A stretch of DNA of 60,000 bases. It comes from Apostichopus japonicus (taxonomy: Eukaryota; Echinodermata; Holothuroidea; Aspidochirotida; Stichopodidae). Made by a program: the position numbers and the translations under genes. The stretch lies in contig NC_092575.1 of assembly GCF_037975245.1 (NCBI RefSeq), positions 2,549,001 to 2,609,000 on the forward strand, written 5' to 3'. This document shows, one piece after another, positions 1 through 12,598 of this stretch (its first letter is position 1; every line of letters starts with the position of its first letter). The notes beneath the pieces were generated by a model. That model was not told the origin of the DNA, did not search any database, and saw only the letters and a program-made list of their open reading frames with translations.

Positions 1-437
1 AGATGGCATAGGTTTAATATAGTATTTCATATGCAAGTCAGACCACTTGAACAAGTCTAAACGTGATATCACTTAACAACTAGTGACTGCCAATGTTAAT
101 ATTTTGGTTTATTCGTTACCTTCTTTATTCTTATTTTTATTATCGTTTTTGTGACAAATAGTTGCACTTGCCATTTTTCTGCTACAATAATAAAACATTA
201 CCTATACCACTAGTATTGTTTGCACCAACGTTTTATTTTCAAAATGAAAATATCTGAAAGATAGGGGAACCTGAAGTCTTAACTTTCCAGTTTGCAGTCT
301 TACATTATCACGTTGGAATTACTCATTTAAAAACGTTTCATATTACCGAATGACGATATTCAAAACTACACTTTGACTCCTCTTGGAAGAGAAAGATATA
401 TAATAACTATCGTTTGGGTTGCCTTACCTTCTTCCAG
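1..437. other. 5' intron or upstream sequence of the SLC5 gene
   Basis: No coding exon is recognised here. The N-terminal part of the transporter that should precede the exon at 438 (first membrane segment, probably 45-70 residues by comparison with the family) is not found, so it lies outside the window. A pyrimidine-rich tract ending in AG at 436-437 is the acceptor for the first visible exon. Confidence 0.6.
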
Positions 438-2694
438 TGTTCTTTCCAATCTGACCGAAGTACGGTCAGAGGTTACTTCCTCGCCGGAAGTAAGATGGTA
501 TGGATGCCTGTAGGGATCTCATTATTTGTTAGTAATGTCGGCTGTGGTCATTTCATCGGCTTAGCTGGAATGGGAGCTACTGGAGGTATTGCCGTAGGAG
601 CGTTTGAATTAAATGTAAGTGATCCTAGAAAAATTGGCAAAGTGTCAAGGGTGGCCAAAGCCAGCAGTTGGATATAACGTCTCTGTAATGTTCATGTTTA
701 ATCCATGGGGGAGGTGGGGGTGAAGGAGGGGGGAGCTGGGACGTGTTATATTTAACCAAACAGTAAGGTGTTTTAGAATATGTCGAACTTGAGTGATTAT
801 AGGCCTCATATTTATTTGGATGGAGTAAAAAAGTATATGTCAAATGATTTAGGCAATTGAGGCATTTTTAATTTGGTACTCCGTGTGATTTTGTTAGTTC
901 CATACAAAAAATATATAGGCCTTCTGATACATACATTTAAACAAACTGCTTTCGAAGACCTTATTTGTAAAGTAATCCCTCTCTATCTACCAAGCCAGGA
1001 TAGAAAAGTTGATCTATTTCCGTTTTTGTTTTTGTGTGTTCTTTTTAAACAGGGTATGTTCGTTCTCTTTCTGCTTGGATGGGTGTTTCTACCAGTTTAT
1101 CTCTCAGCTCAGGTGAGAAATAAATTAAAAAAACTAGAATCTGTAGTCTTCTCTTTTAACAAAACATACGATAGTTTGGTATGTGATTAAACCTGTTTTA
1201 TTGTCTCTTAAATTTGGAAATTCTGGTGTGGTGAAATTACTGAGATGATAAATAGTCTTAGTGAGGAACGATATCGTATGAAACAAGCATTAATATAAGA
1301 ATTCGAACATTTGACCATAGCTGACAATTTCTCCTTTTTCTTGAATATTTTGGTGGAAACACAGATGGCATAAAGAAACCACAACTCAAATCTAACAGCC
1401 TATATTATGCTATACTGTGTTGCTAAGCCTAACGATATTGTCACTGCTTTATACGAGACCACGCTATAAATGTCTGGAATTTTCTCCTGGTCCAAAACAC
1501 AATACCCTCCATTTACCTCACGTTTTAAAGCCGTAAAGCACAGCATCATGGGTTGTGAGTTCACTTTGTTACTTCAGAAAGATAGGGTTGTAGTTTATTA
1601 TTGAGTATCCTACCCCGATAAAGGGTTATTGTTCGTTATTTAACATCTCATAGTATTTTGTGTTCATGCATTCTGTTTACGTTTGTATACAGAAGTAACC
1701 AGACATTTCTGTACTTGTTCTTGCTTCCTTATTATATCTTCCTTCCCATTATAGGAGTGTTCTATTTTGTTAAGCAACGATGCTTATCAAAGCACTGCCT
1801 TTCACTAGTACTATATGCATGGTGTATTTTTAACTTAATTTTAGTGTATATTATGTTGTTGTGGAAATGAAATAAAATAAAATGAAATGAAATCCGTTAC
1901 CCGTCACAGCCTTCTGCGTATTTAGCCAGATTCTGAATATTTTTCCGCCCATTTTTCTGCCTAGTTTCCCATATATTTCAGCGTATTTTACCAACACCGT
2001 ATTTCTGCGTTTTTTCCCTCAAAGTCGTCGTTTTTTTTAATATATATTTTACATCTCTTTAGGTTTACACAACACCTGAATATCTGAGGAAGCGATTTGG
2101 TGGACAAAGAATCCGAGTTTATTTTGCTTGTTTTACGCTGGTAACATCAGTGCTGACCAAAATATCTGTAAGTCTTTTTCGAAATAATGTCAGTACATGT
2201 AATTGTTTCCTGAAGCCTGCAGGAACTCATGATGACGTCAGACCGAGTCTGCGCGATATGTACTGCCTACTATACATGATAATGAATCCATGCGAGAGGC
2301 ATAACATACTGGCTCAGTAGGTCTTCTAATTTGCACATCAGAGTCTTGTTTCTGTCAATCCATGCATGTTTCCTCATTATTAATCAAAACTACACTATGA
2401 AATGCCCCCCCCCCTTTTTTTCAGCGGGAAATAATGAGGGCGGTATTGAAGAACTTAGCATGCATAGGCTCCAGATGTGTGACAAACACACCCGCTGGAC
2501 CCGCGCCCATACATAAATAAGTCGTACGGCGTGGTACGGCATGGGCTGCATTTATTTATTAATTTGACAAAAGATATAACAATTTGGATTTCAGGATTAT
2601 CTATAGGATCCAAATAAAAGATGTTCAAATATTAATAGTAAATGTATATATAAATAATAATGATGATGATGATGATGATAATGATGATGATGAT

Positions 2695-2783
<89 letters not shown>

Positions 2784-5700
2784 TGATGATGGTGATGACG
2801 ATGATGACGATGATGATGATAATGATAATAATTATAATGAGGATTTATAAAGCGCAGATATCCACCAATAACGGTGCTCAAGGCGCAAATAATCCAGATA
2901 TTACCGATATAAGTCATTCCTAATGTTCTGCCTTATTGCATTAATCCATCAAACAGTCAGGGTTATTACCTGAGAAAACTTACAGATCAAAAGCAATGGC
3001 GTAATTATTCAGAAATTGTTTTCTTCTTTCCTTTTGTTCATTTGGGGTCATAGGAAGTGCCAATATAGTGATCGATTCACTTAAGTAAAGCTCCAAAATA
3101 AAAGGCGAAATAAACAATAAAGCGTTGTGGACTCTAAATGTTAACTCCCTGAACACACAGGCTGTACAAATGTAGCTATTGTTTAAGAAGTTCTCACTTA
3201 GCCTCTATCTCACCATTTCAAATGAAATATGACCACTTAAATTCAACTATTTAAACGTTTCACCTTACAAACGAACTTGTTCTTGATGACCTTGGTTATT
3301 TTGTCTGTTTAGCGAGGTTTTCTTTTCTGTATAGATTTATATTCCTTGTATTATGTTATGCATTGTATCACACAGGGATTCGTTCCCAAAATTCCCCAAT
3401 GAAGTGTGAACTTATATAGGCCTATGCGTTTCTACAGAACTTACATATGCACAAAGACGTATGCCCAATAATTAACCTTCTGCAATCAATATATATTTTC
3501 TATCGCAGGTTGAAATGTACGCAGGCGCACTTTTTATACAGCAGACGTTAGGATGGAATCTTTATATATCTACTGTGGCACTTTTACTACTTACAGCAGT
3601 GTACACTATCACCGGTGAGGGAACCTGCATCTCTTATTACTATGCTTTCGTCGCCATGGTTACACTTTAGGCTACGACGTAACATGACTGAACCAAAATG
3701 TTCAATTGATTGGTGTGAATTATTTGGTTGAATAAAAACAAATTCTGAATTATAGAAATATTCTTCTTGTCGGCCCAGAAATTCAACCGTTTTTGTGTGA
3801 ATTTCCTTCCAAATCCTCCCATAATGCCAATAAAAACACATCACGCACACAGAATAGCATGGGGCTCTATAACCTCATAAGTTAGGTATGTTCCTAACTT
3901 AGCGTATATGTCGAAAATGCTGTGAAATTTACCATATATAAAACTTACAAACATATACCATTGCAACCCGTCAGAACAACAAACAGGTGTCAGACAGTCC
4001 CTAGCAACGCATATGGTCATAGCGTGTTAGGCTGTGCTTCAATCCCATTATAGCCTAAGTTTAATTTGACAAATACTGACATTAATATATTTGTCAGACT
4101 TATACCAAAAGAAAATCATTAGAGTCGTGAGTAAAAAAAAGACATTTACATGTTGCTTTGTGATGTTATGTTTAGACTTGTTCAAGTCTTCGGTCCAGTA
4201 TGTTAAGAAATATTATAAACATGGTATCGTCTTGAGTCAAATGTCCCTCAGCATTTTTTCCTTGGGAGTAGGGAGGTGGTCAGAGGAGAATTTGTTCCTC
4301 TTAAGATCTCTGTCACATGGGTTAATGGTGATGATGGTTGTTTCTACTCTTCTATATAAAATAAACTTATGCGTTTGTATTTGTAACTGTTTGATGCTTG
4401 AATGGTTGTTAATATTTTGAAGAAAAAAAACATTTTTTTTTTAGCAAAGTTGATCATCTTATTTCGATAAGTTGAACATTATCCGATAGAGTTGGTACAG
4501 TCACGAAAGATGGCGCTGAAACAGAAATTGATGTTTTAATTCGTGTAGATTTTATTTTGGCCTCTTCTTAATATGTGTTTGTTTGTTTGTTTCATTCTAA
4601 CAGGTGGACTCTCTGCTGTCATATACACTGACGTATTGCACTGTTTCTTTTTACTGATTGGAGGTTTTACCTTAATGATTTTGTGTAAGTATAATTTAAA
4701 CTTTTAATTTTAGGCACCCATAACCCCCCCCCCCCATCCCTCTCCCCTTCCCGCTCATCCCCTTCCTTGTTGTGAATGTATTATCATACTAGCTGCAAAA
4801 CGTTATAAAGTTATCAATTTAAAGGAATTCCTTTTTTATCCATTTTTATTAGCCTTACAAGCAGTACCGTGGGGAGAGTTACCTTTATTTTACGCATGCG
4901 CAATACCCACTTCAACAATTCTTGATCCCAACGCTACCTGTGGCTACCCAAGGGAAGACGCATTCAAAATGTACCGTGATCCCAGTAATGCTGATATACC
5001 GTGGCCGGGATCAATCTTCGGTGTGACGGTGTCTGCCATCTGGTACTGGTGCACAGATCAGGTGTGGTATCAATTAAGCTTTTTTCAATTAGAATTGATT
5101 TATAATCTGTTTATTTAACTTATTTTGCTCTTCTTCTGCTAGGATGGAAACGTCAGATACGCTGATTTTCAAACATAACGTATGAGACAACACCACGAAG
5201 AAAATAATCGCTGTAACTGTATGACTTTATTTTCGAGGCTAAGCTGTATTATACAGTACTCTTTACCAGTTTTTCTCAATTTAGCAAATGATACCATAAA
5301 TAACAGCATATCTCTTTCCCGGATTCATCTGCGGATACGTGGTCACCAACCAGTTCCACTTCGCCGGTCATCTCGCATCGCTTTGAGACAGCCCCCACGG
5401 ACTCTTCAGAGTCTTTGACGATTTTCTACTCTACTACCATTAATTATCGTATTTTTTTCTTTAAAAGGGTAATTCTTATTATAAAATTCGAACTTCAATT
5501 GTGCAATTGAACAACTTTCATTTTTTTTTTGCGATATAGGACACGGACACACAAAAAAATGTGGCAACTTATACAGAAAATAGAAAAATAATATAGCACC
5601 CCTGTTTGTTCAAAATAATATAGACCTTCTACTCTAAATTTATCATCCACACAATCGTTACCAGAGAAAGCATCACTTTCATAATTCTATGTGTGCAGTG

Positions 5701-8700
5701 TGTTCTTTTATTTAAGGTTACCGTCCAAAGAACATTAGCCTCCAAAAATATATTACATGCCCAAGGGGCTTGCATTTTGGCTGGATTCCTCAAGTCGCTG
5801 CCGATATTCATGTTGGTGATACCAGGAATGGTGAGCAGGGTACTGTTCCCAGATGAGGTAGCATGCGTCACCGCCGAAGTTTGTGCACAGGTCTGTGGCA
5901 ATCCGTCTGGGTGCAGCAACTTTGCATATACAAAGCTAGTGGTCGAAGTCGTACCGGAAGGTTAGTTGAACGTATACAAAGATACAATATATACGATATC
6001 AAATGGGTTGGAAAGGGCAGTGACCAAGGGTGAGAGGCAAATGTCCTAACTTTCATCCTATTTGGAAAATGACGTCGACCTCCCCCCCCCCCACCCCCAG
6101 GTGCCCCTTCTTCCGCGTTCTGATTAACTAGTTGCATGAGAATGTTTATATTTCATGGCTAAACCATGACAAGGAGAAAGCCAAATTATGCCACAGAAAT
6201 CTGATTCTTCAAACAATGATGCCCCCTTCAAGAATTCACTCCATTCCCCAAACCCCCAGTCCATTATGTCCCTCCCCAAATTAAACCTTCTTAATGTTTG
6301 CGATCTACACTGGCCTCTTTAAATACGATATTGACTTATAATTGTGACTTTCTATCATTCTAAACATAAATACTTCTATTGATCAACGTTTCAATGGAAT
6401 AAACAAACAAACAGAAAAAAAGCGGTTTTACTTACATGTTTTTGTTTTCGTGTTTTTATTTTATTTACAGGACTAAGGGGTTTAGTGATAGCCGGTGTTC
6501 TCAGTTCTTTAATGAGTTCCTTGACATCCATATTCAACAGTTGTAGTGCTGTGTTTACCTTAGATATCTGGAGGCGAATACGACCGAATGTGTCAGAGGT
6601 GGAGCTTATGATTGTGGGAAGGTAAACAAGCTTTATTCTCTGACGGAAGGGGAACGGGGGAGGGGTGTGACTACATGGACGATCTACCCTAAGTGCATAG
6701 CTGCATCTCCCCTCCTGCCCCCTAGCATACTCCTTCATGTATCCCCTTTCGCACTGTCACAGACGCACAGTTTCACTGCAACATATCTCTTGTGTTTGGT
6801 CTACACTGTTCAAGTTGCAGTGCAGTGAAGTTCAGTGCGGTGCATTACAATACAGTACACGACATGACAGTGTAGTACAACACAAAACAGAACAATGAAG
6901 TGATGCACAGTGCAGTACAGTACAGCACATTACAAAACATTATAATACCCAATAGTTTAACAGATTAGTTAATTCAACTCCGATCCTCGCATAGTTTATT
7001 CCGTTTCTGAGTTGTAGAGCACTAAAATTTGTTCATAGCCTATTTATTTGCGACTGAATACATTGCGAGATAGTCACTGTGGATCAAAGCATGAATTATG
7101 TTTAATATGTTACGATTAAGCTTAATATTTGTCTTCTATATCTTGCTTCTTCGGCTACCTCCCACCCCTCCCACTCTCGACACCTACCATCTCCCACCCC
7201 TCCCACTCTCGACACCTACCACCTCCCATCCTAAATCTGTCCACGCTGTATGCAAACTTCAGAATTTGTTTTTCCTCTACATGTTTGTTCTCTCATAGGG
7301 TGACTGTTTTAATGATCGTCGGTATGAGTTTGCTATGGATACCAGTCATCCAGGTGTCCCAGGGAGGCCGCTTATTCGACTATATTCAATTCGTTACAAG
7401 TTACCTATCTCCCCCAGTGACTGCAGTCATGGTACTCGCTGTTACATGGCACCGTACTACAGAAAAGGTTGGTTCATTCGAATTGAAAGTAACATTCATA
7501 TCACGTTTGCAAAACAGAATTATTCTTATTCTATAATATTATAACAAATAAACAAACATGGAGTAAACAAAACCAAGCAATGAGACAAACAAACGAGCAA
7601 ACGGGAAGTAAATCAAAATGATAAGTTTAATAATACAGTGCTATTTTTGGTGTATCAATTTTGATAGACTTAAAAAAATCAAGAAATAACAAGGTTGGAC
7701 ACTTAAAACAATGTATTGACTTAGTTGAAACTGTGGAATGAACACGTGCCAAACTTTCATGGAACGACTTCATTTTTACTTAAAAGTACATTATGATAAC
7801 CTTCTTTGGGATTAAAATAGTGTTGGTTCACCCTTCCAAAGTATCTGAGTGACAACTGATCAGAATCCAATGGAATGGATTCAAAGATCTTATTTGTATG
7901 TGAGTGACAAAAGCGAGCATTGAATTGTGGTGTGAGGATAATCTGGGGGAGGGGTTTCTAAGTCGCAGTCGTACACATTTTGATTACTCGAGAATTTAAA
8001 GGCATCGTTTATTTATCATTTTTCTTTATATTTCTTTGTATTGCCAGGGTGCTTTTATCGGTCTCATGGTTGGTCTTGTCATAGGATTGGTCGGTTTTAT
8101 AATTGAGATTATTTTCCACATACCGACCTGTTACCATGGAGACCAGAGACCAGAGTTCTTCAAAAGATGGCATTATCTCTACTTTGGATTATTTCTCTTT
8201 GTTTTCGTCATCATACTCTCTGTTGCTATTAGTCTTTGTACGGAACCTCTTGATACAAAAATGGCAAGTTCAAAACGTATTTATTAGTTTTTTATTTTCT
8301 AAAGTAGATTTGGTTTTGTTGGTTTTACTTAAAAAGTAACTATATCTATATATAGTCACGAAAAGACAATTTCGTGAAGCAAGTGTTAGTAGGGTTCTAT
8401 AAATGCCACAAAAGTAATTCAAGCTAGCAGAAAGTGTGTCTTTACTTTTAGAAAAGGCAACTTTCCATTTCATAATGTAAATTGTAAGGTTCTATCATAA
8501 TACGCTACAACGTTTTTTACAGTATATATTTCACTATATATTGGCATAACACAGTTTGTGTATACGAATCGAGGCGAACTTAATTGTTACTGTACTTTGG
8601 AATGGTGAGCAGCGAGCAGAGAGTTTCACATTTTACAAATCTTTGTAGGAACAAATAGTTCTAGAGAATTAACTTATTTCACACTTCTTTCTTTGTTATA

Positions 8701-11700
8701 TTTTAATAGAGTTAAAAGTCACATAATTACTATTGATTAAGGATACATTGATGTGTCATTTTCATTATAGACATATAGCTGTTTTTTTAGAGTGTTTACA
8801 CATCGTAACGGCTCTTGCTGGGCAAAAACGTGAGCATAAATCGTATTTTTTTAATGAATATTTCATATGCAATCTACGGTTATATTTTGAAAGGTAAAAA
8901 AGGGTTTAAAATGCCACGTGTCGTTAACGATGGTAGTTTTGGAGCAATCATTACTCTAGGTAACCATATAATTCCACTGAATTATTCATGAAGTCATGCT
9001 TTTCTTCTTACCTTGATAAAGATTGACGGCTTGACATGGTGGACATCACATAAAAAGACCCGTCACTACACCTCGATGTCTCGATACGAAGAACTATACC
9101 ACGGCCAGTCCTCTGGAAGCAGACCGGGTGAAAGTTCAACAGGTAAAGTGCTCAGCACAGTAACAAAAGCGTGTCATAGGCTCTGACGTGTGTTAATTCA
9201 CACTCTGTAAAGCCGTTTAAACACAAACCTTGTAAACACGATATCCCAAAGATAGGTTACAGCACATAGCTGATATTTGGCATGTGTCTTTCTTATAGTG
9301 AGCACAAGAACCCTATTATTTTGGCTGGAGGTCAAAGATCACTTGGAGTCAGCAGAGGTTCAAATGTCAAAATATCAAAAGTACTTCATCTTGAGAAATT
9401 TACCTTCAAAAGAGATTATTTATGCAAGGTAGATTACTGACATGATAAGTAAATTTCTCCACAATTTGGCCTATACGTGAAAGCTCATTTCAGGTTTGCA
9501 GAAGCACACCCTACCAAATTTCTAAAGGTCACTTTTCAATGAAAATGTGAAAGTTATGCTGATTTGACTTCCGCGTTTGTAGAAGAACCTCCTTGTTGTG
9601 TTTGGTGGAAAGGTTGGCTTAAGTATATAGCTAAATAAGTAATTCACAGTTTGTGAAGTCGGAGGATTCAAACTTTCGGCTGTCTTATGACTCTGAACAG
9701 TTTTTCATTACTCTTGCTCTTACTCTTGAGTCAGTGAAATCATGCCGATAAAGTTTAGACATCCTTGGGTTTTCAAGCAGCTACTTTTACAAGTATTTTC
9801 AAGTTCTCTCATTGTGTTTATGCTCTACTAAACTAAACTACTCATTGTACTTCCTATTATGGATGATTTGTTGTTATAATATTGCTTATAACAGCTTTTT
9901 ACCTGTTGAACTTAAGAAGTGGTAAATCGCCATCACTGCATTTCCCATTTGTGTTCCCCCACACCCCCCCCCACACTTCCATATGTTACAATGTAAGCGC
10001 TGACTCTGTTTAGATTCATACTGCTCTCCAACTGCAGATAAACTACAGCCAGGATTAGCTTTCAAACTATTCTTTTACTACATATGTAATGTATTTAAAG
10101 GCAGTATTTAAAGGCAAGTAACCACTAGAGGAAGGGGGTTCCCTTTGGTTCTACATGCAGCCAGTTGGGATATTCTTCCATGCTAATACCATTCTAAGTA
10201 TTAAATACTGTGCCCTCGTGCTTCGACGTACGGCGAATATGTATGCTTTTATACAATAAATATAATTTTAAATATACAAAGAGAAAGGAAGTGGTCAAAA
10301 ATCTTAATAGGATTAACGAGTAGATGCGCCCCCCCCCCAAAAAAAATATAACACAAATGGACTAATATACAAGATCAAATTATTTGAAACATTTAAACAT
10401 TACATCATTCCAGGTAACACAGTATTATGTACAAGTGACTATTCAATAGCTATTTGAATAATAAGTACTAAAATTCTCTTTAAACGAATGCGGTGAAGCA
10501 TTCATTTTCATTGTATTAGGCAAAGAATTCCAATAAGTATTAGCTCGATAACGTAAACTCTGCATAATAGCGTTAGTTATATTTAGAGCACGTACTTTGT
10601 GCATGTTACCAGCCTGCCTTGTATTATGATTATGTATATATTTATTGTACGTAAAATAACAAGTGATAACAGCAGAGTTATGATTATTATTATTGGAACG
10701 GTAAGCAAACTTAGCAATGTGAACAGTATTAAGGTCAGGAAATTCAAGGAGATTGACAGAAGCAAATAGCTTGCTGGTGTGATCATTGAAGGAAGCAAAA
10801 GAAATATGACAAATTGCTCTCTTTTGAAGAATCAGAAGTTGTTGATATTAGAATACATTGTACTGGACCAAACTGTCATACAATAAGTGAGATGGGGATG
10901 AATAAGAGTAATATAGAAAGAACGAAGAACTTGTCTCGGTAATGAATGCTTCATATTAGAGAGAATCCCAACTCCTCGGGTAATAGTCGTAGAGATTGAA
11001 TTAACGTGATTATTCCACATCAGAGCCAGAATCAGTAGTAACCCCAAGAAACCTATAATCTACTCTTTTAAGATATGTTCCATCCATTGATATGTCAAAT
11101 ATCCCCCTTTTCTCTTATGCTGCTTTTCTTATTTTGAAAAACAGTGTAATTAGTCTTACTCACATGAAAGGAAAGTTTATTGGCATGCAGAGAACCAAGC
11201 ATAGAATCCGAAAATCAAATTTTGTCTTTAACCCACGTCATTGAACTGAAAAGCAATAGGAACCCTATTGCCTATAAAAGTAAGACAGACATTATGTATA
11301 GTCATGATTATATTACTTAATGTGTATTTATTTATACATTTTTTCATGTTATATACATAATAATCCGAATTCTCGTGAAATCCATTCTTGTCTACAACTT
11401 TGTTAGTTGTATCGAAAGAAATACGTTTGTTCCTTGCTACGACGGTATCCACCCCCTGCCCCTCCCCAAGCTAGTAAAGAAATCCTATAAAGGGATCATA
11501 GCACCTACGCAGAAAGCAGGGTGGGTTTTTTTTCCCTTTAATTTCGATCAAATTATTTAATATTTCTCACACTGACTTATATGTTGTTCATTTTTTGTAA
11601 AAATGTTATTTTTAATTCGTATTTCAATTCTTTTTATAACTTTTCGCAGATCCAGGCCCGCCTTTGGAAAACTTTTGTGCTGATTGCGTCTGTGGAACGT

Positions 11701-11870
11701 CAACCAAAAGTTACGAAAGCCATGATGAAAAAGAATCTAATTTAAAAATATATCAAAACGATTTGAAGGTGAAACTTGTCGGAACAAGTCTGGTGCAGAA
11801 AATCTGTCTGAATGTTTCCCTTGTTACGATGTTAGGATTTTGTTTACTTCTAATGAGTTATTTCGCATAG
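438..11870 (+). CDS. SLC5/SGLT-family sodium/solute cotransporter, 5' partial, 12 exons
   Basis: A Na+-coupled plasma-membrane symporter of the SGLT subgroup (sugar or inositol type). Exons, named A-K and M: 438-614, 1053-1112, 2063-2167, 3509-3614, 4604-4684, 4853-5061, 5717-5960, 6471-6621, 7299-7467, 8048-8263, 9022-9142, 11650-11870. They sum to 1860 nt (619 codons plus TAG) and every phase agrees. Family landmarks are present: GHFIGLAG in exon A with the conserved His, the Glu in [18 protein letters not shown] in exon C, WYWCTDQ at the end of F, the Lys of LASKN in G, the Na2-site serines in [13 protein letters not shown] in H, and LFDYIQ with its Gln in I. Exon M ends in a C-terminal membrane helix ([13 protein letters not shown]). 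All introns are GT-AG except J-K, which is GC-AG. The introns hold a GATGAC microsatellite, a CAGTA-type repeat and an antisense retroelement, and otherwise nothing I recognise. The substrate cannot be decided. This is the only copy that looks functional. Confidence 0.93.
2660..2835. repeat. (GATGAC)n / (GATGAT)n microsatellite
   Basis: About 170 bp of near-perfect GATGAC hexamers flanked by GATGAT, within the intron between exons C and D. It is open in several frames (poly-Asp, Met-Thr, His-Arg), which is an artefact of the repeat. A short GAT-repeat remnant precedes the exon F copy in U1, U2 and U6. Confidence 0.95.
6800..6945. repeat. Degenerate CAGTA-type pentanucleotide repeat
   Basis: An imperfect array of ACAGT/GCAGT words in the intron between exons H and I. 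Copies occur in U2 (23405-23565), U3 (31315-31465), U4 (37305-37462) and U7 (57255-57411), always fused directly to the truncated exon H. Confidence 0.75.
8264..8269 (+). promoter_or_regulatory. GC-type 5' splice site (GCAAGT)
   Basis: Exon J reads in frame to ACAAAAATG, followed by GCAAGT. No GT gives both the right phase and the family-like junction to exon K. GCAAGT is the standard strong form of the minor GC-AG intron class, and the matching acceptor (GATAAAG) lies before 9022. The resulting junction, KM|IDGLTW, fits the SGLT C-terminal region. Confidence 0.75.
9329..9341 (+). promoter_or_regulatory. DR1-like nuclear-receptor half-site pair (one mismatch)
   Basis: AGGTCA-A-AGATCA in the last intron of the SLC5 gene. 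Perfect AGGTCA-A-AGGTCA versions occur in four duplicated blocks. This is motif-level evidence only. Confidence 0.3.
10204..11240 (-). mobile_element. 5'-truncated non-LTR retroelement (family 1), reverse-transcriptase C-terminal part
   Basis: Reading leftwards on the minus strand, degraded frames show the typical end of a non-LTR reverse transcriptase: an LTYC-type motif ([13 protein letters not shown]), then LLx[23 protein letters not shown], and a tail like [11 protein letters not shown] and [10 protein letters not shown]. The upstream edge ([16 protein letters not shown]) is best preserved in the U6 copy. Frameshifts and stops interrupt the gene. The 3' end lies near 10204 beside short TA repeats that are expanded in other units. 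It sits antisense in the last SLC5 intron and was copied with every unit. The clade is not determined. Confidence 0.8.
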
Positions 11871-12598
11871 CAGAAAGAACACAAAAACACTTTTGGAAGC
11901 AGATATAGAAAGGGCGCTTTCTTACTATCAGTAGTTTTCAAATTTGTTTCGGAAAGCAGCGTTTTTTACTTTCAAATTAGTCAAGGGTGTACCAGTCCGC
12001 CAAATTAATGTGCTTTTTAAAAATTAGTCGCCGAAGATAGAGATAATACTGTGTATGGCTATGGCGTTGTTATACGTCTACTGTAGGTTCAATAGTCCAT
12101 TCCAAAAGGAGTATAGATAAAAACACATGGTTCATGGTTAACGAGTAATGAACGAGTGATTCATAAATTTGATTGTATGCTCAACATTGTTTTTCACTAA
12201 GAACTAATTAATCAAATGAAACCAAAAATGGTTGAAATATTTCAAAATTTCAAACCTATTTGTAATGAAACTTGTTTAGTCAATTAACGAGCAATGTCTT
12301 TTATGAAATCGTATCGAATCGCATCAATAAAATAATTTTATTCATCTGGAAGAGCCCAGCCCTTTCAGTGGATGAAACCGGTTCTGCTATCACCTGAACT
12401 GATATGTATCAAGTCATGTGTACTTATTACGTGAGAATGTATCTACGTATCAAGTCAACTTAATACACATAAATATGTGCCAAGTCATGGATACTTATTA
12501 CGTGAATACATATGGTCTGCCTTCATTTCCATTGATTTACCAAAATGAATCCCCTCTGATTTGTGTTGGTAATCGTTTCGATTAGCTAGTCAAAGTTA
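11871..12598. other. Convergent intergenic region between SLC5 and FT1
   Basis: This is the 3' flank of both genes and contains no ORF. Copies of it occur downstream of every FT gene. Near 12410-12510 are short repeated words (ATTACGTGA, ACGTATCAAGTCA, TTAATACACATA) that are amplified beside FT5 and FT6. Confidence 0.7.
12326..12342. terminator. Near-palindromic bidirectional poly(A) signal
   Basis: AATAAAATAATTTTATT holds AATAAA on the plus strand (12326-12331) for the SLC5 transcript and AATAAA on the minus strand (12337-12342) for FT1, about 455 and 257 bp past the respective stops. The minus-strand hexamer is not kept in every copy: FT2's flank has changed it. Confidence 0.45.

Noticed and set aside
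2584-2923. Poly-Asp, Met-Thr and His-Arg ORFs on both strands
   Set aside because: Translation of the GATGAC microsatellite, located in an intron.
9299-9428. Possible extra SLC5 exon (open 130 nt between AG and GT, reading [21 protein letters not shown])
   Set aside because: Including it shifts the frame so that exon M hits a stop at once. Exon K joins exon M directly in phase with a family-like C-terminus. The stretch contains the DR1-like repeat and picks up indels in other units.
10583-10798. Hydrophobic minus-strand ORFs resembling small membrane proteins (also 25056-25277, 39468-39683)
   Set aside because: Off-frame reading of AT-rich retroelement family 1 sequence.
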